The notes below the pieces were generated by a model. The model was given only the letters and a program-made list of their open reading frames with translations. It searched no databases and was not told where the DNA came from. A stretch of 64,000 bases of DNA from the NCBI GenBank assembly GCA_900478215.1, contig LS483478.1, positions 4,340,001-4,404,000 on the forward strand, given 5' to 3'. This DNA comes from Salmonella enterica subsp. houtenae serovar Houten. GTDB taxonomy: Bacteria > Pseudomonadota > Gammaproteobacteria > Enterobacterales > Enterobacteriaceae. Within the stretch, counting starts at the first letter, position 1; every line of letters begins with the position of its first letter. The translations under genes were made by a program, and so were the position numbers. Below are positions 8,757-17,243 of this stretch, piece by piece.

Positions 8757-9875
8757 ATGCCGCCTCTGTTCACCATTAATGTCTGCAAAAGCGCTGATTG
8801 CCGTAATCTTGGGCTGCCTGACTCGCCGGATTATGTGTGGCCGGACTATCGCCTGGGTTATCCGGCATTGCATTGTCGAGCCTGCGGCAGTTATCCGCCG
8901 CTTTTCAACGAGGGGGAATTTCGCCGCTGGGCGTCTGCTTATATCGCGCAATATGCCAAAGAGCATGGTCACTTTTGTCCCGACTGCTATCAAAAAACAT
9001 GGATTCGTTATGGACGTAATCCCGGCGGAACGCAGCGACGCCAGTGCCAGCACTGTAAGAAGGTCTGGACGCCAAAACGGCACGCGCTGAATGTCGCCGA
9101 AACGCCGGAACAGATTTGCAGTATTCCGCTGCTCGTACCGTTTCAGGGAGCGAATGCCTTCCAACAATTATACTTTTTATTCAGCTTTGACGCTGTTCGC
9201 GGCAATGTTCTTCACCTTTCCAGCAATTTCACGTTACTTTCTGCCGGAAAGAGTTTGCATTACCACTGGAAAGGCATTGCGCCGCCCGAGGGCGAGAATG
9301 GCGATATTATTCACCGTATCGCCATTAAAGAACGGCAATTTTTACAGCGCAGCCAGTTCGATGAGATTCAGTATGGCCCGGCGGCGCTTAAACGTAACGC
9401 GCAAGGGACAATACTTCGCCCGGTCATTACGGCGCATGGTCATTTTCGGGTGCTGAAAAACCGCTTTCCTGATGTCGCGACACACATCATTGCCCATGAG
9501 TGTTTTTTACGCGGCGCGGTCATTACGGCATGGGCGGAGCGGTTTCGCCAGCGTCTCGCCTCGCTGTGGTTCGTTGAGGAAGAGATAAACGATGACGATT
9601 GCCGCGCAGAGTGGCAACTGTTAGGCAAAACATGGCAGGGATGGTGGCAAAATCAGTGGCAACTCTGGGGGCAAGGCCACAACCGCAAAATGGTCTGTTC
9701 GCTAACTGGTTCCCACTTAGCACAAAGCGTCGCCGTTAATCTGGCGGCCAGTCGCCGCTTTATTAGCTGGCTATGGCAGCAACCTGAATTCCGGCAAAGC
9801 GCCCACTATTCCGCCGGGCGCGTCACGCAAATCCTTAAGACATTGGCGCTGGAATACAATTCACGATTAGGATAA
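8757..9875 (+). CDS. Zinc-ribbon protein with an IS1-type DNA-binding N-terminus (unknown function)
   Basis: A 372-residue protein that I do not recognise by function; a homologue sits beside metL in Salmonella. The first ~110 residues hold three Cys-rich segments: CKSADCRNLG, a CRACGSYPPLF segment, and CPDC...YGRNPGGTQRRQCQHCKKVW. The last has the pattern of IS1 InsA/IS1595-type zinc ribbons (RYGRN.G.QR..C..C...W). The remaining ~260 residues show no complete DDE catalytic pattern by eye. It may be a domesticated transposase-derived DNA-binding protein. I chose ATG 8757 over the upstream in-frame TTG 8745; no strong ribosome-binding site helps decide. Confidence 0.7.
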   Translation: MPPLFTINVCKSADCRNLGLPDSPDYVWPDYRLGYPALHCRACGSYPPLFNEGEFRRWASAYIAQYAKEHGHFCPDCYQKTWIRYGRNPGGTQRRQCQHCKKVWTPKRHALNVAETPEQICSIPLLVPFQGANAFQQLYFLFSFDAVRGNVLHLSSNFTLLSAGKSLHYHWKGIAPPEGENGDIIHRIAIKERQFLQRSQFDEIQYGPAALKRNAQGTILRPVITAHGHFRVLKNRFPDVATHIIAHECFLRGAVITAWAERFRQRLASLWFVEEEINDDDCRAEWQLLGKTWQGWWQNQWQLWGQGHNRKMVCSLTGSHLAQSVAVNLAASRRFISWLWQQPEFRQSAHYSAGRVTQILKTLALEYNSRLG

Positions 9876-9962
9876 CAGCCGGATAGTGACGCTCACGCGC
9901 TCATCCAACCTACGGATCTGGCTTAACGTAGGCTGGATCAGGCGAAGCCGCCATCCGGCAGG
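9876..9962. repeat. REP/BIME between the zinc-ribbon gene and metL
   Basis: Inverted arms AACCTACG/CGTAGGCT and GCCGGATAG/GCCATCCGGC fill the 90-base gap between these convergent genes. Confidence 0.65.
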
Positions 9963-9966
9963 CATA

Positions 9967-12399
9967 TTACAGTAGCTGCGCCAGGCGGTTGATATCGGAC
10001 TGAATCGCCCCGGCGGTGACATCGCGACCCGCGCCCGGCCCGCGGATCACCAGCGGGTTATCGCGATACCAGCGGCTTTCAATCGCAAACACGTTATCGC
10101 ACGGCAGTAGCGCCGCCAGCGGATGCTCCGGACGAACGGCTTCGACGCCAACGCGGGCTTTACCGTTGGCGTCAAAACGCGCCACATAACGCAGCACCAG
10201 CCCCATTTCGCGGGCGGCTTCCAGACGTTGCACCATCTGCTCATTTAGCGCATCGCCATTCTCAAAGAAATGATCGATAGACCCTCCTTCACAATGCGCA
10301 GGCACCAACGATTCTACGCGTACCTGATCCGGCTCAATGTCGTATCCCGCCTCGCGCGCCAGAATCACCAGCTTACGCATGACATCTTTTCCGGAAAGAT
10401 CGACGCGCGGATCGGGTTCGGTCAGCCCCTGCTGCCAGGCCTGATCCACCAGATCGGTAAACGGCACCGTACCGTCAAATTGCAGGAACAGCCAGGAGAG
10501 CGTCCCGGAGAAGATCCCGCTGATCGAGAGAATCGTATCGCCGCTGTCGATCAGATCCCGCACCGTGTGGTTGATCGGCAATCCCGCGCCCACGGTGGCG
10601 TTATACAGCCAGTAACGCCCGGTTTTTTCAAACGCGTCATGAATCTGGCGATACTTATCGCTGGCGCTCGCACCTGCCAGTTTATTAGCGCTAATCACAT
10701 GAAAACCGTGGCTGGCGAAATCAAGGTACTGATCGGCTAACTGTGAACTGGCGGTCACATCCAATACCACCAGATCGTCGTAAGGATGAGCGCGCATCCA
10801 CAGGAATAGCGACTCCTCATCCTGCTCAACGGCTTCATCATCAAAGAACGCCAGCGCGCGACTGGCATCCAGCCCGTCATAGCTGAGCAGGCTGCGGCGG
10901 CTATCCACCACGCCCGCCAGCACAAATTCAAAACCAGTACGCGCGGAAAGCGTGCTTTGCTCACGGGCAAACAGTTCCAGCCAACGGGAGCCGATATTCC
11001 CTTTGCCGAACAACATCAGGCCGATGCGTTTTTCGGCGCGGAACAGCGACTGGTGCAACCCCTGGATCACGCTTTCCGTCGGACCAGTACGCAGCACGGC
11101 GACCAGACTGATACCCTCCTCCGACTGCCAGGTAAATTCTACTGGCTGGCCTTTGAGCTGCTGCCAGAAGCGATGACAGTGTAGCGGATTGCGAGTGACG
11201 CCCGCACCGACCATCGCCACCAGCGCCAGGCCCTGCCGCAGGCGCAATTCGCCCGGCAGCCCGACATCGTCGAGGAGTTTCAGTACGCTATCCGCGACCT
11301 CGGCGGTATAGCAGAACTGCAATAGCTGACGGTCATGATGCACGCCCACCGCCAGCGGACGCGCCTGCGCCCGTTTTAAAATTTGGTCGAGCTCTTTATG
11401 CGCCAGCCTGAAATCCTGGCTGGCGGGCACCTGAAACTCAATCAGACAGATATCATCGTGACTGGTCACAATACGCGCGCCCGTCCCGGAAGCCAGCACC
11501 CGTTCAATTCGGGTAGACCCTTGATCCGGCGTGTAGCTGCAGCGCAACTGCAAATCGATATCGCTGCCAGACACCGGTTGCAGCGTGCGGGCGTGCAGAA
11601 CAGGCGCCGCCAGACGCGCCAGCTCGCTGGCTTCGTCCAGACGCAGCAGCGGCAGCAGGCAGGCATCTTTGACTTTGCGCGGGTCGGCGCTATAAACGCC
11701 CGCCACATCGCTCCAGATGGTCACGCGGGAAACGCCCGCCAGCGCACCGATTTGCGTGGCGGAATAGTCGGAACCGTTACGGCCCAGCAGGATCGTTTCG
11801 CCGTTAAGGTTGCGGCTGATAAAGCCGGTCACTACCAGGCGTTTACCCGGATGCTGCGCCAGTAGCTGTTGCAATAAAGGATAAGATAGCCCTTCATCAA
11901 CCTGCGGCTGTGCGGCGCGTTCGGCGCGTAAAAAGGCGCGCGCGTCCAGCCAGGCGGCATCCAGCCCCTGCTGATTCAGGACGGCGGACATCAATCTCGC
12001 CGACCAAATTTCGCCGTGTCCGACGATCTCGGCATAGACGGCATCCGTTACGCCGCCGTCGAGCAAGGCGGCAAGACGTTCCAGATCGCTGATAAAAGCG
12101 CTGGTTAAATCATCTGCCGCGTCGGCGGGAAGCAGTCCGCTAATCAGATCGCACTGGTAGCGGCGTAACGTCTGTAATACCTGATGCGCAGAAAGGCGAT
12201 CGGTCTGGCTTAACTTGAGCCAGCTAATCAACTGGTTGGTGGTACTGCCTGCGGCGGACACTACCATCATATCGTCAGGCTGCGAATACTCCGCCATAAT
12301 GCCTGCGACACGCAGGTAACACTTCACATCCGCCAGACTACTGCCGCCAAATTTATGCAGTTGACGACCTTTCGTCCCTGCCTGCGCAATCACACTCAT
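9967..12399 (-). CDS. metL: Bifunctional aspartokinase II / homoserine dehydrogenase II MetL
   Basis: An 810-residue fusion enzyme. The N-terminal aspartokinase domain (~1-460) begins with HKFGGSSLAD and contains GRNGSDYSATQIGAL and ACT-like segments. The C-terminal homoserine dehydrogenase (~460-810) has the NAD-binding start LMLFGKGNIGSRWLEL, the ISANKLAGA segment and the catalytic region DLSGKDVMRKLVILAREAG. It performs the first and third steps from aspartate toward methionine. It starts a few bases after metB, so translation is coupled, and it shares metB's MetJ-controlled promoter. Confidence 0.97.
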   Translation of the reverse strand: MSVIAQAGTKGRQLHKFGGSSLADVKCYLRVAGIMAEYSQPDDMMVVSAAGSTTNQLISWLKLSQTDRLSAHQVLQTLRRYQCDLISGLLPADAADDLTSAFISDLERLAALLDGGVTDAVYAEIVGHGEIWSARLMSAVLNQQGLDAAWLDARAFLRAERAAQPQVDEGLSYPLLQQLLAQHPGKRLVVTGFISRNLNGETILLGRNGSDYSATQIGALAGVSRVTIWSDVAGVYSADPRKVKDACLLPLLRLDEASELARLAAPVLHARTLQPVSGSDIDLQLRCSYTPDQGSTRIERVLASGTGARIVTSHDDICLIEFQVPASQDFRLAHKELDQILKRAQARPLAVGVHHDRQLLQFCYTAEVADSVLKLLDDVGLPGELRLRQGLALVAMVGAGVTRNPLHCHRFWQQLKGQPVEFTWQSEEGISLVAVLRTGPTESVIQGLHQSLFRAEKRIGLMLFGKGNIGSRWLELFAREQSTLSARTGFEFVLAGVVDSRRSLLSYDGLDASRALAFFDDEAVEQDEESLFLWMRAHPYDDLVVLDVTASSQLADQYLDFASHGFHVISANKLAGASASDKYRQIHDAFEKTGRYWLYNATVGAGLPINHTVRDLIDSGDTILSISGIFSGTLSWLFLQFDGTVPFTDLVDQAWQQGLTEPDPRVDLSGKDVMRKLVILAREAGYDIEPDQVRVESLVPAHCEGGSIDHFFENGDALNEQMVQRLEAAREMGLVLRYVARFDANGKARVGVEAVRPEHPLAALLPCDNVFAIESRWYRDNPLVIRGPGAGRDVTAGAIQSDINRLAQLL

Positions 12400-12401
12400 G
12401 T

Positions 12402-13562
12402 TTACCCCTTGTTTGCAGCCCGGAAGCCATTTTCCAGGTCGGCAATTAAATCTTCGCCATCTTCAATACCGGTGGAGATACGCAGCAGCGTTTCGGAGAT
12501 CCCGGCGGCGGCACGCGCCTGCGGCGACATACCGGCATGCGTCATAGTGGCGGCGTGAGAGATCAAACTTTCCACTCCCCCTAAAGATTCCGCCAGCGTA
12601 AACAGCGACAGCCCGCCCAGAAAACGACGCAGCGTCTCCTCATCCCCATCCAGTTCAAAACTCAACATTGCCCCAAAGCCTTTTTGCTGACGCGCGGCAA
12701 TCTCATGTCCCTGATTATTCGGCAGCGACGGATGATACAGCTTTTTCACCAGCGGCTGGGTTTGCAGGTAATCCACAATCGCTTGCGCATTACGCTGCGC
12801 CACCTCCATACGCGGCGACAGCGTACGCAGGCCGCGCAGCAGCAGGTAGCTATCAAACGCTCCGCCAGTGACGCCAATATTATTCGCCCACCACGCCAGT
12901 TCAGTGACCATTTCCGAATCTTTAGCGATCACCACGCCGGCCACGACATCCGAATGTCCGTTGAGATATTTCGTGCATGAATGCAACACCAGATCGGCGC
13001 CCAACGCCAGCGGATTTTGCAGCGCCGGGCTTAAAAACGTGTTATCAACGACGCTCACTGCGCCCGCCTCGCACGCCAGCCGACAGATTTTCGCAATATC
13101 CACCACGCGTAACAATGGATTACTTGGACTTTCTACCAGTACCAGCTTCGGTTTTTCTTCCAGCGCCGCCTGTAAGGCGTGTTCATCGCTCTGATCGACA
13201 AACCGCACACGATAACAGCCGCGCGTCGCCAGACTGTCAAACAGACGATAACTACCGCCGTAGCAATCATGCGGCGCAACCAGCAGATCGCCCGGCTTGA
13301 GGAAAACGGTTGTGACCAGATGAATCGCCGACATGCCGGTATTGGTCAATACCGCGCCCGCGCCGCCTTCCAGCTCCGCTAACGCGCGCTGAACAACATC
13401 ACGCGTGGGATTACCGCGGCGGGAATAATCATGCGCGCGCGGCTCATTGAAACCGGTAAAGTTATAGGTACTGGAGAGATGGATTGGCGGCACAACGCAG
13501 CCGTATTGTTCGTCGTCGTTTAATCCGCTACGCACTGCGATAGTGGCCTGTTTACGCGTCAT
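12402..13562 (-). CDS. metB: Cystathionine gamma-synthase MetB
   Basis: A 386-residue PLP enzyme that joins O-succinylhomoserine and cysteine to cystathionine. The PLP lysine lies in LVLHSCTKYLNGHSDVVAG, and YSRRGNPTRD is the phosphate-binding signature. I place the start at ATG 13562 (MTRKQATIAV), not the longer frame from 13703, because the upstream part runs through the met boxes and lacks family similarity. First gene of metBL, divergent from metJ. Confidence 0.97.
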   Translation of the reverse strand: MTRKQATIAVRSGLNDDEQYGCVVPPIHLSSTYNFTGFNEPRAHDYSRRGNPTRDVVQRALAELEGGAGAVLTNTGMSAIHLVTTVFLKPGDLLVAPHDCYGGSYRLFDSLATRGCYRVRFVDQSDEHALQAALEEKPKLVLVESPSNPLLRVVDIAKICRLACEAGAVSVVDNTFLSPALQNPLALGADLVLHSCTKYLNGHSDVVAGVVIAKDSEMVTELAWWANNIGVTGGAFDSYLLLRGLRTLSPRMEVAQRNAQAIVDYLQTQPLVKKLYHPSLPNNQGHEIAARQQKGFGAMLSFELDGDEETLRRFLGGLSLFTLAESLGGVESLISHAATMTHAGMSPQARAAAGISETLLRISTGIEDGEDLIADLENGFRAANKG

Positions 13563-13622
13563 ATGAAGAGATTCCTGGCTGAGTCGGTGAAAGTCAGGCC
13601 ACAGATTAACCACTACCACAAT

Positions 13623-13670
13623 AGACGTCAATACATCTGGACATCTAAACTTCTTTGCGTATAGATTGAG
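13623..13670. promoter_or_regulatory. MetJ operator array between metB and metJ
   Basis: Six consecutive 8-base units can be laid out: AGACGTCA, ATACATCT, GGACATCT, AAACTTCT, TTGCGTAT, AGATTGAG. The first three match AGACGTCT best. The array lies between the metB and metJ starts and should repress both with S-adenosylmethionine as corepressor. Confidence 0.9.
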
Positions 13671-13826
13671 CAAACTGCAAATAGCCGTTAAAATTATATG
13701 CATTAGCGCACATCTGCGACCGCTAACTTCGTGTCAGGGCCGCGCCACTACGGTAAACTACGCGCGATTATGGTCCGGACTCAGGTTCAGACCTCAATAT
13801 TAATGACGAAGAGGATTAAGTATCTC

Positions 13827-14144
13827 ATGGCTGAATGGAGCGGCGAATATATCAGCCCATACGCTGAGCACGGCAAGAAGAGTGAGCAAGTCAAGAAAAT
13901 TACGGTTTCCATTCCTCTGAAGGTGTTAAAAATCCTCACCGATGAACGTACGCGTCGTCAGGTGAACAACCTGCGCCACGCCACCAACAGCGAGCTGTTG
14001 TGTGAAGCATTTCTGCACGCCTTTACCGGACAACCATTGCCGGATGATGCCGATCTGCGAAAAGAGCGCAGCGATGAAATCCCGGAAGCGGCAAAAGAGA
14101 TTATGCGTGAGATGGGGATTGACCCGGAAACGTGGGAGTATTGA
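13827..14144 (+). CDS. metJ: Methionine repressor MetJ
   Basis: A 105-residue ribbon-helix-helix repressor, identical in length to E. coli MetJ. The DNA-contacting strand is [20 protein letters not shown], followed by the S-adenosylmethionine-binding helices. ATG 13827 gives the conserved [11 protein letters not shown] start; the longer in-frame ORF from 13731 is an upstream extension. It represses the metBL, metF and metJ promoters seen in this window. Confidence 0.98.
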
Positions 14145-14246
14145 TCCCGAAAAGAGCGGCGCAGAATTCCTGGCCGCTGTTTTCAAGGTAACGAAAGCCT
14201 TCAACCCCACAGTTGCCCGACCTTACCCCCACCGCTCCCACAGATA

Positions 14247-14278
14247 AGAAGAGGCGGGATTGCTTCTGCCTCTTTTCG
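14247..14278. terminator. Probable terminator in the metJ / symporter gap
   Basis: The arms AAGAGGC and GCCTCTT surround a 12-base loop and are followed by TTC. This is a weak intrinsic terminator located between two converging genes. Confidence 0.45.
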
Positions 14279-14300
14279 GTCCGTTCATGAACTCACGGCG

Positions 14301-15725
14301 TTACCGACTAATGCCATTGAATTTATTCAGTGTTTCTTCCATCTTGAGCGTTTCTTTACGGTTCAGTGGGTAGCAATAAATCAGAATAATCGCCGCCAAA
14401 AACAGGCATGAAGCCGGTAAGAGATTCGCCATCGTATAAATATTTTCCTGCACGGCGCTGGTTTGAATAGCGCCACCCATTGACGAGGATTGGTAACCAA
14501 TGATGGCCAGCATAAAACCGCCAATGGCTCCTGCGCACGCTTGACCCACCTTGCGAGCGAAGAAGTTCACACCATAAACGGTGCCATCCTCACGATTGCC
14601 AGTAACATACTGGTGATAGTCACACACATCGGTCATAAACGCCCAAATCATCAGGTTAAATAACCCCGCCCCCAGCGTCGCCAGAAACAGGAAAACCAAA
14701 TAGACTTTCGCGTCGGTAATGTGAATGAAAAACATAATCAGATACATCGCTACCGCAAAGAGCAGCGCGCCGACGCTGGCTTCCTTCTTGCCAAAGCGCT
14801 TCGTGAGCCAGGATGCCGATGGCGCCAGCAGAATCAGAGAACCAAAGGTAAACAACAGCGCGATAGACATGGCCTCTTTGTTGTGGAAATAGTCATTAAA
14901 CAGGTAAGTCATGTTAGTACCAGACAATCCCTGGTTAATCACGATCAGCAGATCCACAACCACTAAAACAATCAGCGCCTTATTACACCCCAATCCCTTC
15001 AGCAGCACCGACACGGGCATACTCGCTTTTCTCTCCACACGCACGCGCTCCGTCGTGAGCTGGCAGGTCAACGATAAGAAGATGAAACCCAGCACAGCGC
15101 AACCAATGGCGATCCAGAAGAAATGTTGCCCGGAAATCACCTGGCTTCCATCCACCAGAGTGGTATACATCAGGATAGGAATAAAAAAGCCAGTTGCCCC
15201 GCCGCCGATCGCAGACCCAACGCTGCGCCAGGTTGAGAGCGATACGCGATCTACCGGATTAGAGCTAATCGCCGCAGACATCGCACCATACGGAATACTC
15301 ACGGTCGATAACAGCGAACCGTAGATAAAATAGGAACAGCAAATGTAGATAATTTTTGCCGTATACGAAAAATCCTGCACAAACGGCAGAAACAGGACGA
15401 CCGCGATGATGCAGAACGGATATTTCATGCGGCGCACCCAGGGATTAAAACGCCCATGGGTTGTCAGCCTGGAGGTATCACATAAACGCCCCACCCCAAC
15501 ATCGATAAATGCATCAAAGAGTTTAATCACAAAATAGAGCGAGCCGACAATAGCGCCGGAAATACCAAGTACGTTAGTGTAATAAATCATTAAAAAACTA
15601 TTTACTAACCCAAGAATAAAACAGGTTCCCAGATCACCACACAAATAACCAAATTTATCTCTGATCCCGAAAGGCCTGACGGTAATACTGTTATTGTTTC
15701 CGGTAATCGCGCCATCACTAGACAT
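14301..15725 (-). CDS. GPH-family (melibiose carrier-like) sugar:cation symporter
   Basis: A 474-residue membrane protein with about 12 predicted hydrophobic segments. It has the N-terminal signature FGIRDKFGYLCGDLGTCFI and the family motif FDAFIDVGVGRLCDTSRLTTHGRFNPW, shared by MelB, YicJ and YihO. It probably imports a glycoside or oligosaccharide with a cation. The next gene (same strand, 87 bases upstream) encodes a small oligosaccharide porin, so the pair is likely one operon for outer- and inner-membrane passage of a substrate. No hydrolase or regulator is adjacent, so the substrate cannot be named. Confidence 0.85.
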   Translation of the reverse strand: MSSDGAITGNNNSITVRPFGIRDKFGYLCGDLGTCFILGLVNSFLMIYYTNVLGISGAIVGSLYFVIKLFDAFIDVGVGRLCDTSRLTTHGRFNPWVRRMKYPFCIIAVVLFLPFVQDFSYTAKIIYICCSYFIYGSLLSTVSIPYGAMSAAISSNPVDRVSLSTWRSVGSAIGGGATGFFIPILMYTTLVDGSQVISGQHFFWIAIGCAVLGFIFLSLTCQLTTERVRVERKASMPVSVLLKGLGCNKALIVLVVVDLLIVINQGLSGTNMTYLFNDYFHNKEAMSIALLFTFGSLILLAPSASWLTKRFGKKEASVGALLFAVAMYLIMFFIHITDAKVYLVFLFLATLGAGLFNLMIWAFMTDVCDYHQYVTGNREDGTVYGVNFFARKVGQACAGAIGGFMLAIIGYQSSSMGGAIQTSAVQENIYTMANLLPASCLFLAAIILIYCYPLNRKETLKMEETLNKFNGISR

Positions 15726-15811
15726 GATGTGAACTCCTTAGGTACGTTACTCATGCAAACTATGTAGATATCCTGACGCTCAGCATAATAAGCCGATACG
15801 AAAGGTATTAA

Positions 15812-16492
15812 TCAGAAGTTATATCCAAGGCCAACACGGTAACGCGTCTGACGATCGTCCGTAGTCGTCGTATTATATCCCGAAGAGACGTTACCCAGTT
15901 CAACAAAAGGAACCCAGGAACCTATGTTATAAGCAACACGGAAGTTATATTCGTAATCTTCTTTTTTGTTGTTATACAAATCTTCGCTATCGGCAATTTT
16001 ATAAATACCGTTGAGTTCAAACATCCAGTTATTGACGTTATAACCAAGCCACGCTTCAGGACGGTAGACCATGCGGTCATCTTTACCATCGCTGTTTCTG
16101 CGCATGTACTCCAGGCGATAGCGGAACGCAGTCCACCAACTGTCATTAATATTATACTGCACGCGAATATAAGGCTTATAAATCGCGATGTTATCACCCG
16201 TTTCAATCGCAATACCAGGCTGCCAGACAAGCCCCTGCCAGGTAAACTGATAGCTTGCGGTATACTCGTTGCCGTTACTTTCCATATTATTCCACGCATC
16301 GTTAGATTGCGCGTCGTCGGAACGAGAAATGGCTTCAACAGCTACCCCAAAACCTGTAGCAAAACGATGTGACATATAAACACGATCATAGTTACGTCCA
16401 TCATCATAATATTCATGACGGTAATCAACATAACCCGCGTGCGTGGCCGCAGAGAGTAATGGAATAAGTAATAACAATAATTTTACTTTCAT
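15812..16492 (-). CDS. KdgM/OmpL-family oligosaccharide-type outer-membrane porin
   Basis: A 226-residue precursor with a signal peptide of ~19 residues (LSAATHA-GYVDYRHEY) and alternating aromatic beta-strands. The terminal phenylalanine (YRVGLGYNF) is the outer-membrane assembly signal. Size and the opening YVDYRHEYYDDGRNYDRVYMSH pattern match KdgM, NanC and OmpL monomeric 12-strand porins. It is first in the probable operon with the GPH symporter; a YihO-OmpL style pairing is the closest known analogy. Confidence 0.85.
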   Translation of the reverse strand: MKVKLLLLLIPLLSAATHAGYVDYRHEYYDDGRNYDRVYMSHRFATGFGVAVEAISRSDDAQSNDAWNNMESNGNEYTASYQFTWQGLVWQPGIAIETGDNIAIYKPYIRVQYNINDSWWTAFRYRLEYMRRNSDGKDDRMVYRPEAWLGYNVNNWMFELNGIYKIADSEDLYNNKKEDYEYNFRVAYNIGSWVPFVELGNVSSGYNTTTTDDRQTRYRVGLGYNF

Positions 16493-16786
16493 GACCGTCC
16501 CTCTTCATACACAATTAAGGAATTAACCCGCCCTTCGCTCCTTTATGGAAAAGAAAATCGGGTCTATGAATAATTTTAAATTTCCTGAAAAGTGTATTTA
16601 AGCAAGAGAAATAAAACCTTTTTAATTTTGCCAACAAAATAAATAAATGGCAAAAATGTGAAGATAAAAAGGATGAAGATCACTAACAGAAATAATTTAT
16701 AGATAAAATAAAAACATTGTTTTATTTATTAATAAAGAAAATTAATTCAATGGCTAAATGTATATTTCAATTCTGATTCACACATA
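16493..16786. other. AT-rich upstream region of the porin gene
   Basis: About 290 bases without an ORF, strongly A/T-rich from 16560 to 16760 with several A-tracts. It must hold the porin promoter. H-NS-type silencing is possible from composition. I see no clear CRP or known repressor site. Confidence 0.4.
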
Positions 16787-16787
16787 C

Positions 16788-16815
16788 AAAAAAAGCGCCC
16801 TGCGGCGCTTTTTTT
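16788..16815 (-). terminator. rpmE terminator
   Basis: The stem AGCGCC/GGCGCT with a short TGC-type loop is flanked by A7 and T7. On the minus strand it follows the rpmE stop. Confidence 0.88.
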
Positions 16816-16826
16816 CTGGCGGTAAC

Positions 16827-17039
16827 TTATTTGCTGCCAGGGATGCTGAAGCGTTTGTTGAAACGCTCAACACGACCACCGGTATCAACAACACGCTGCT
16901 TACCAGTGAAGAACGGGTGGCATTTGCCGCACACGTCCAGGTTCAGGTCGTGACCCACGGTAGAGTGGGTTTTGATAACATTACCGCAAGAACAGGTTGC
17001 AGTAATTTCTACGTAATTCGGGTGAATACCTTTTTTCAT
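16827..17039 (-). CDS. rpmE: 50S ribosomal protein L31 (zinc-binding type)
   Basis: A 70-residue protein. Four cysteines in CSCGN and CGKCHPF mark the zinc-containing RpmE rather than the zinc-free paralogue YkgM. A GGTTCCCC-type leader lies upstream and it is divergent from priA. Confidence 0.97.
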
Positions 17040-17243
17040 GGGGGAACCTCAGTGTAAGGCCGCGTCGCTCTTCCAGCCCTAACGCCAGACACCACGCGAA
17101 GTTAATAGTAAAGGGTTTGATGCTCACAACACGCACCAAAGGCGGCGAATCATACAGAATTTGACCACCGTATGCAAACTGATCCGCGCTCCCTTATCGT
17201 AATGTGTATACTACCCGACGAAATTTCAAGTCAGGAAGATGCT

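Noticed and set aside
13562..13703. N-terminal 47-residue extension of MetB
   Set aside because: The extension is encoded by the met box array and promoter; the conserved MTRKQATIAV start is internal.
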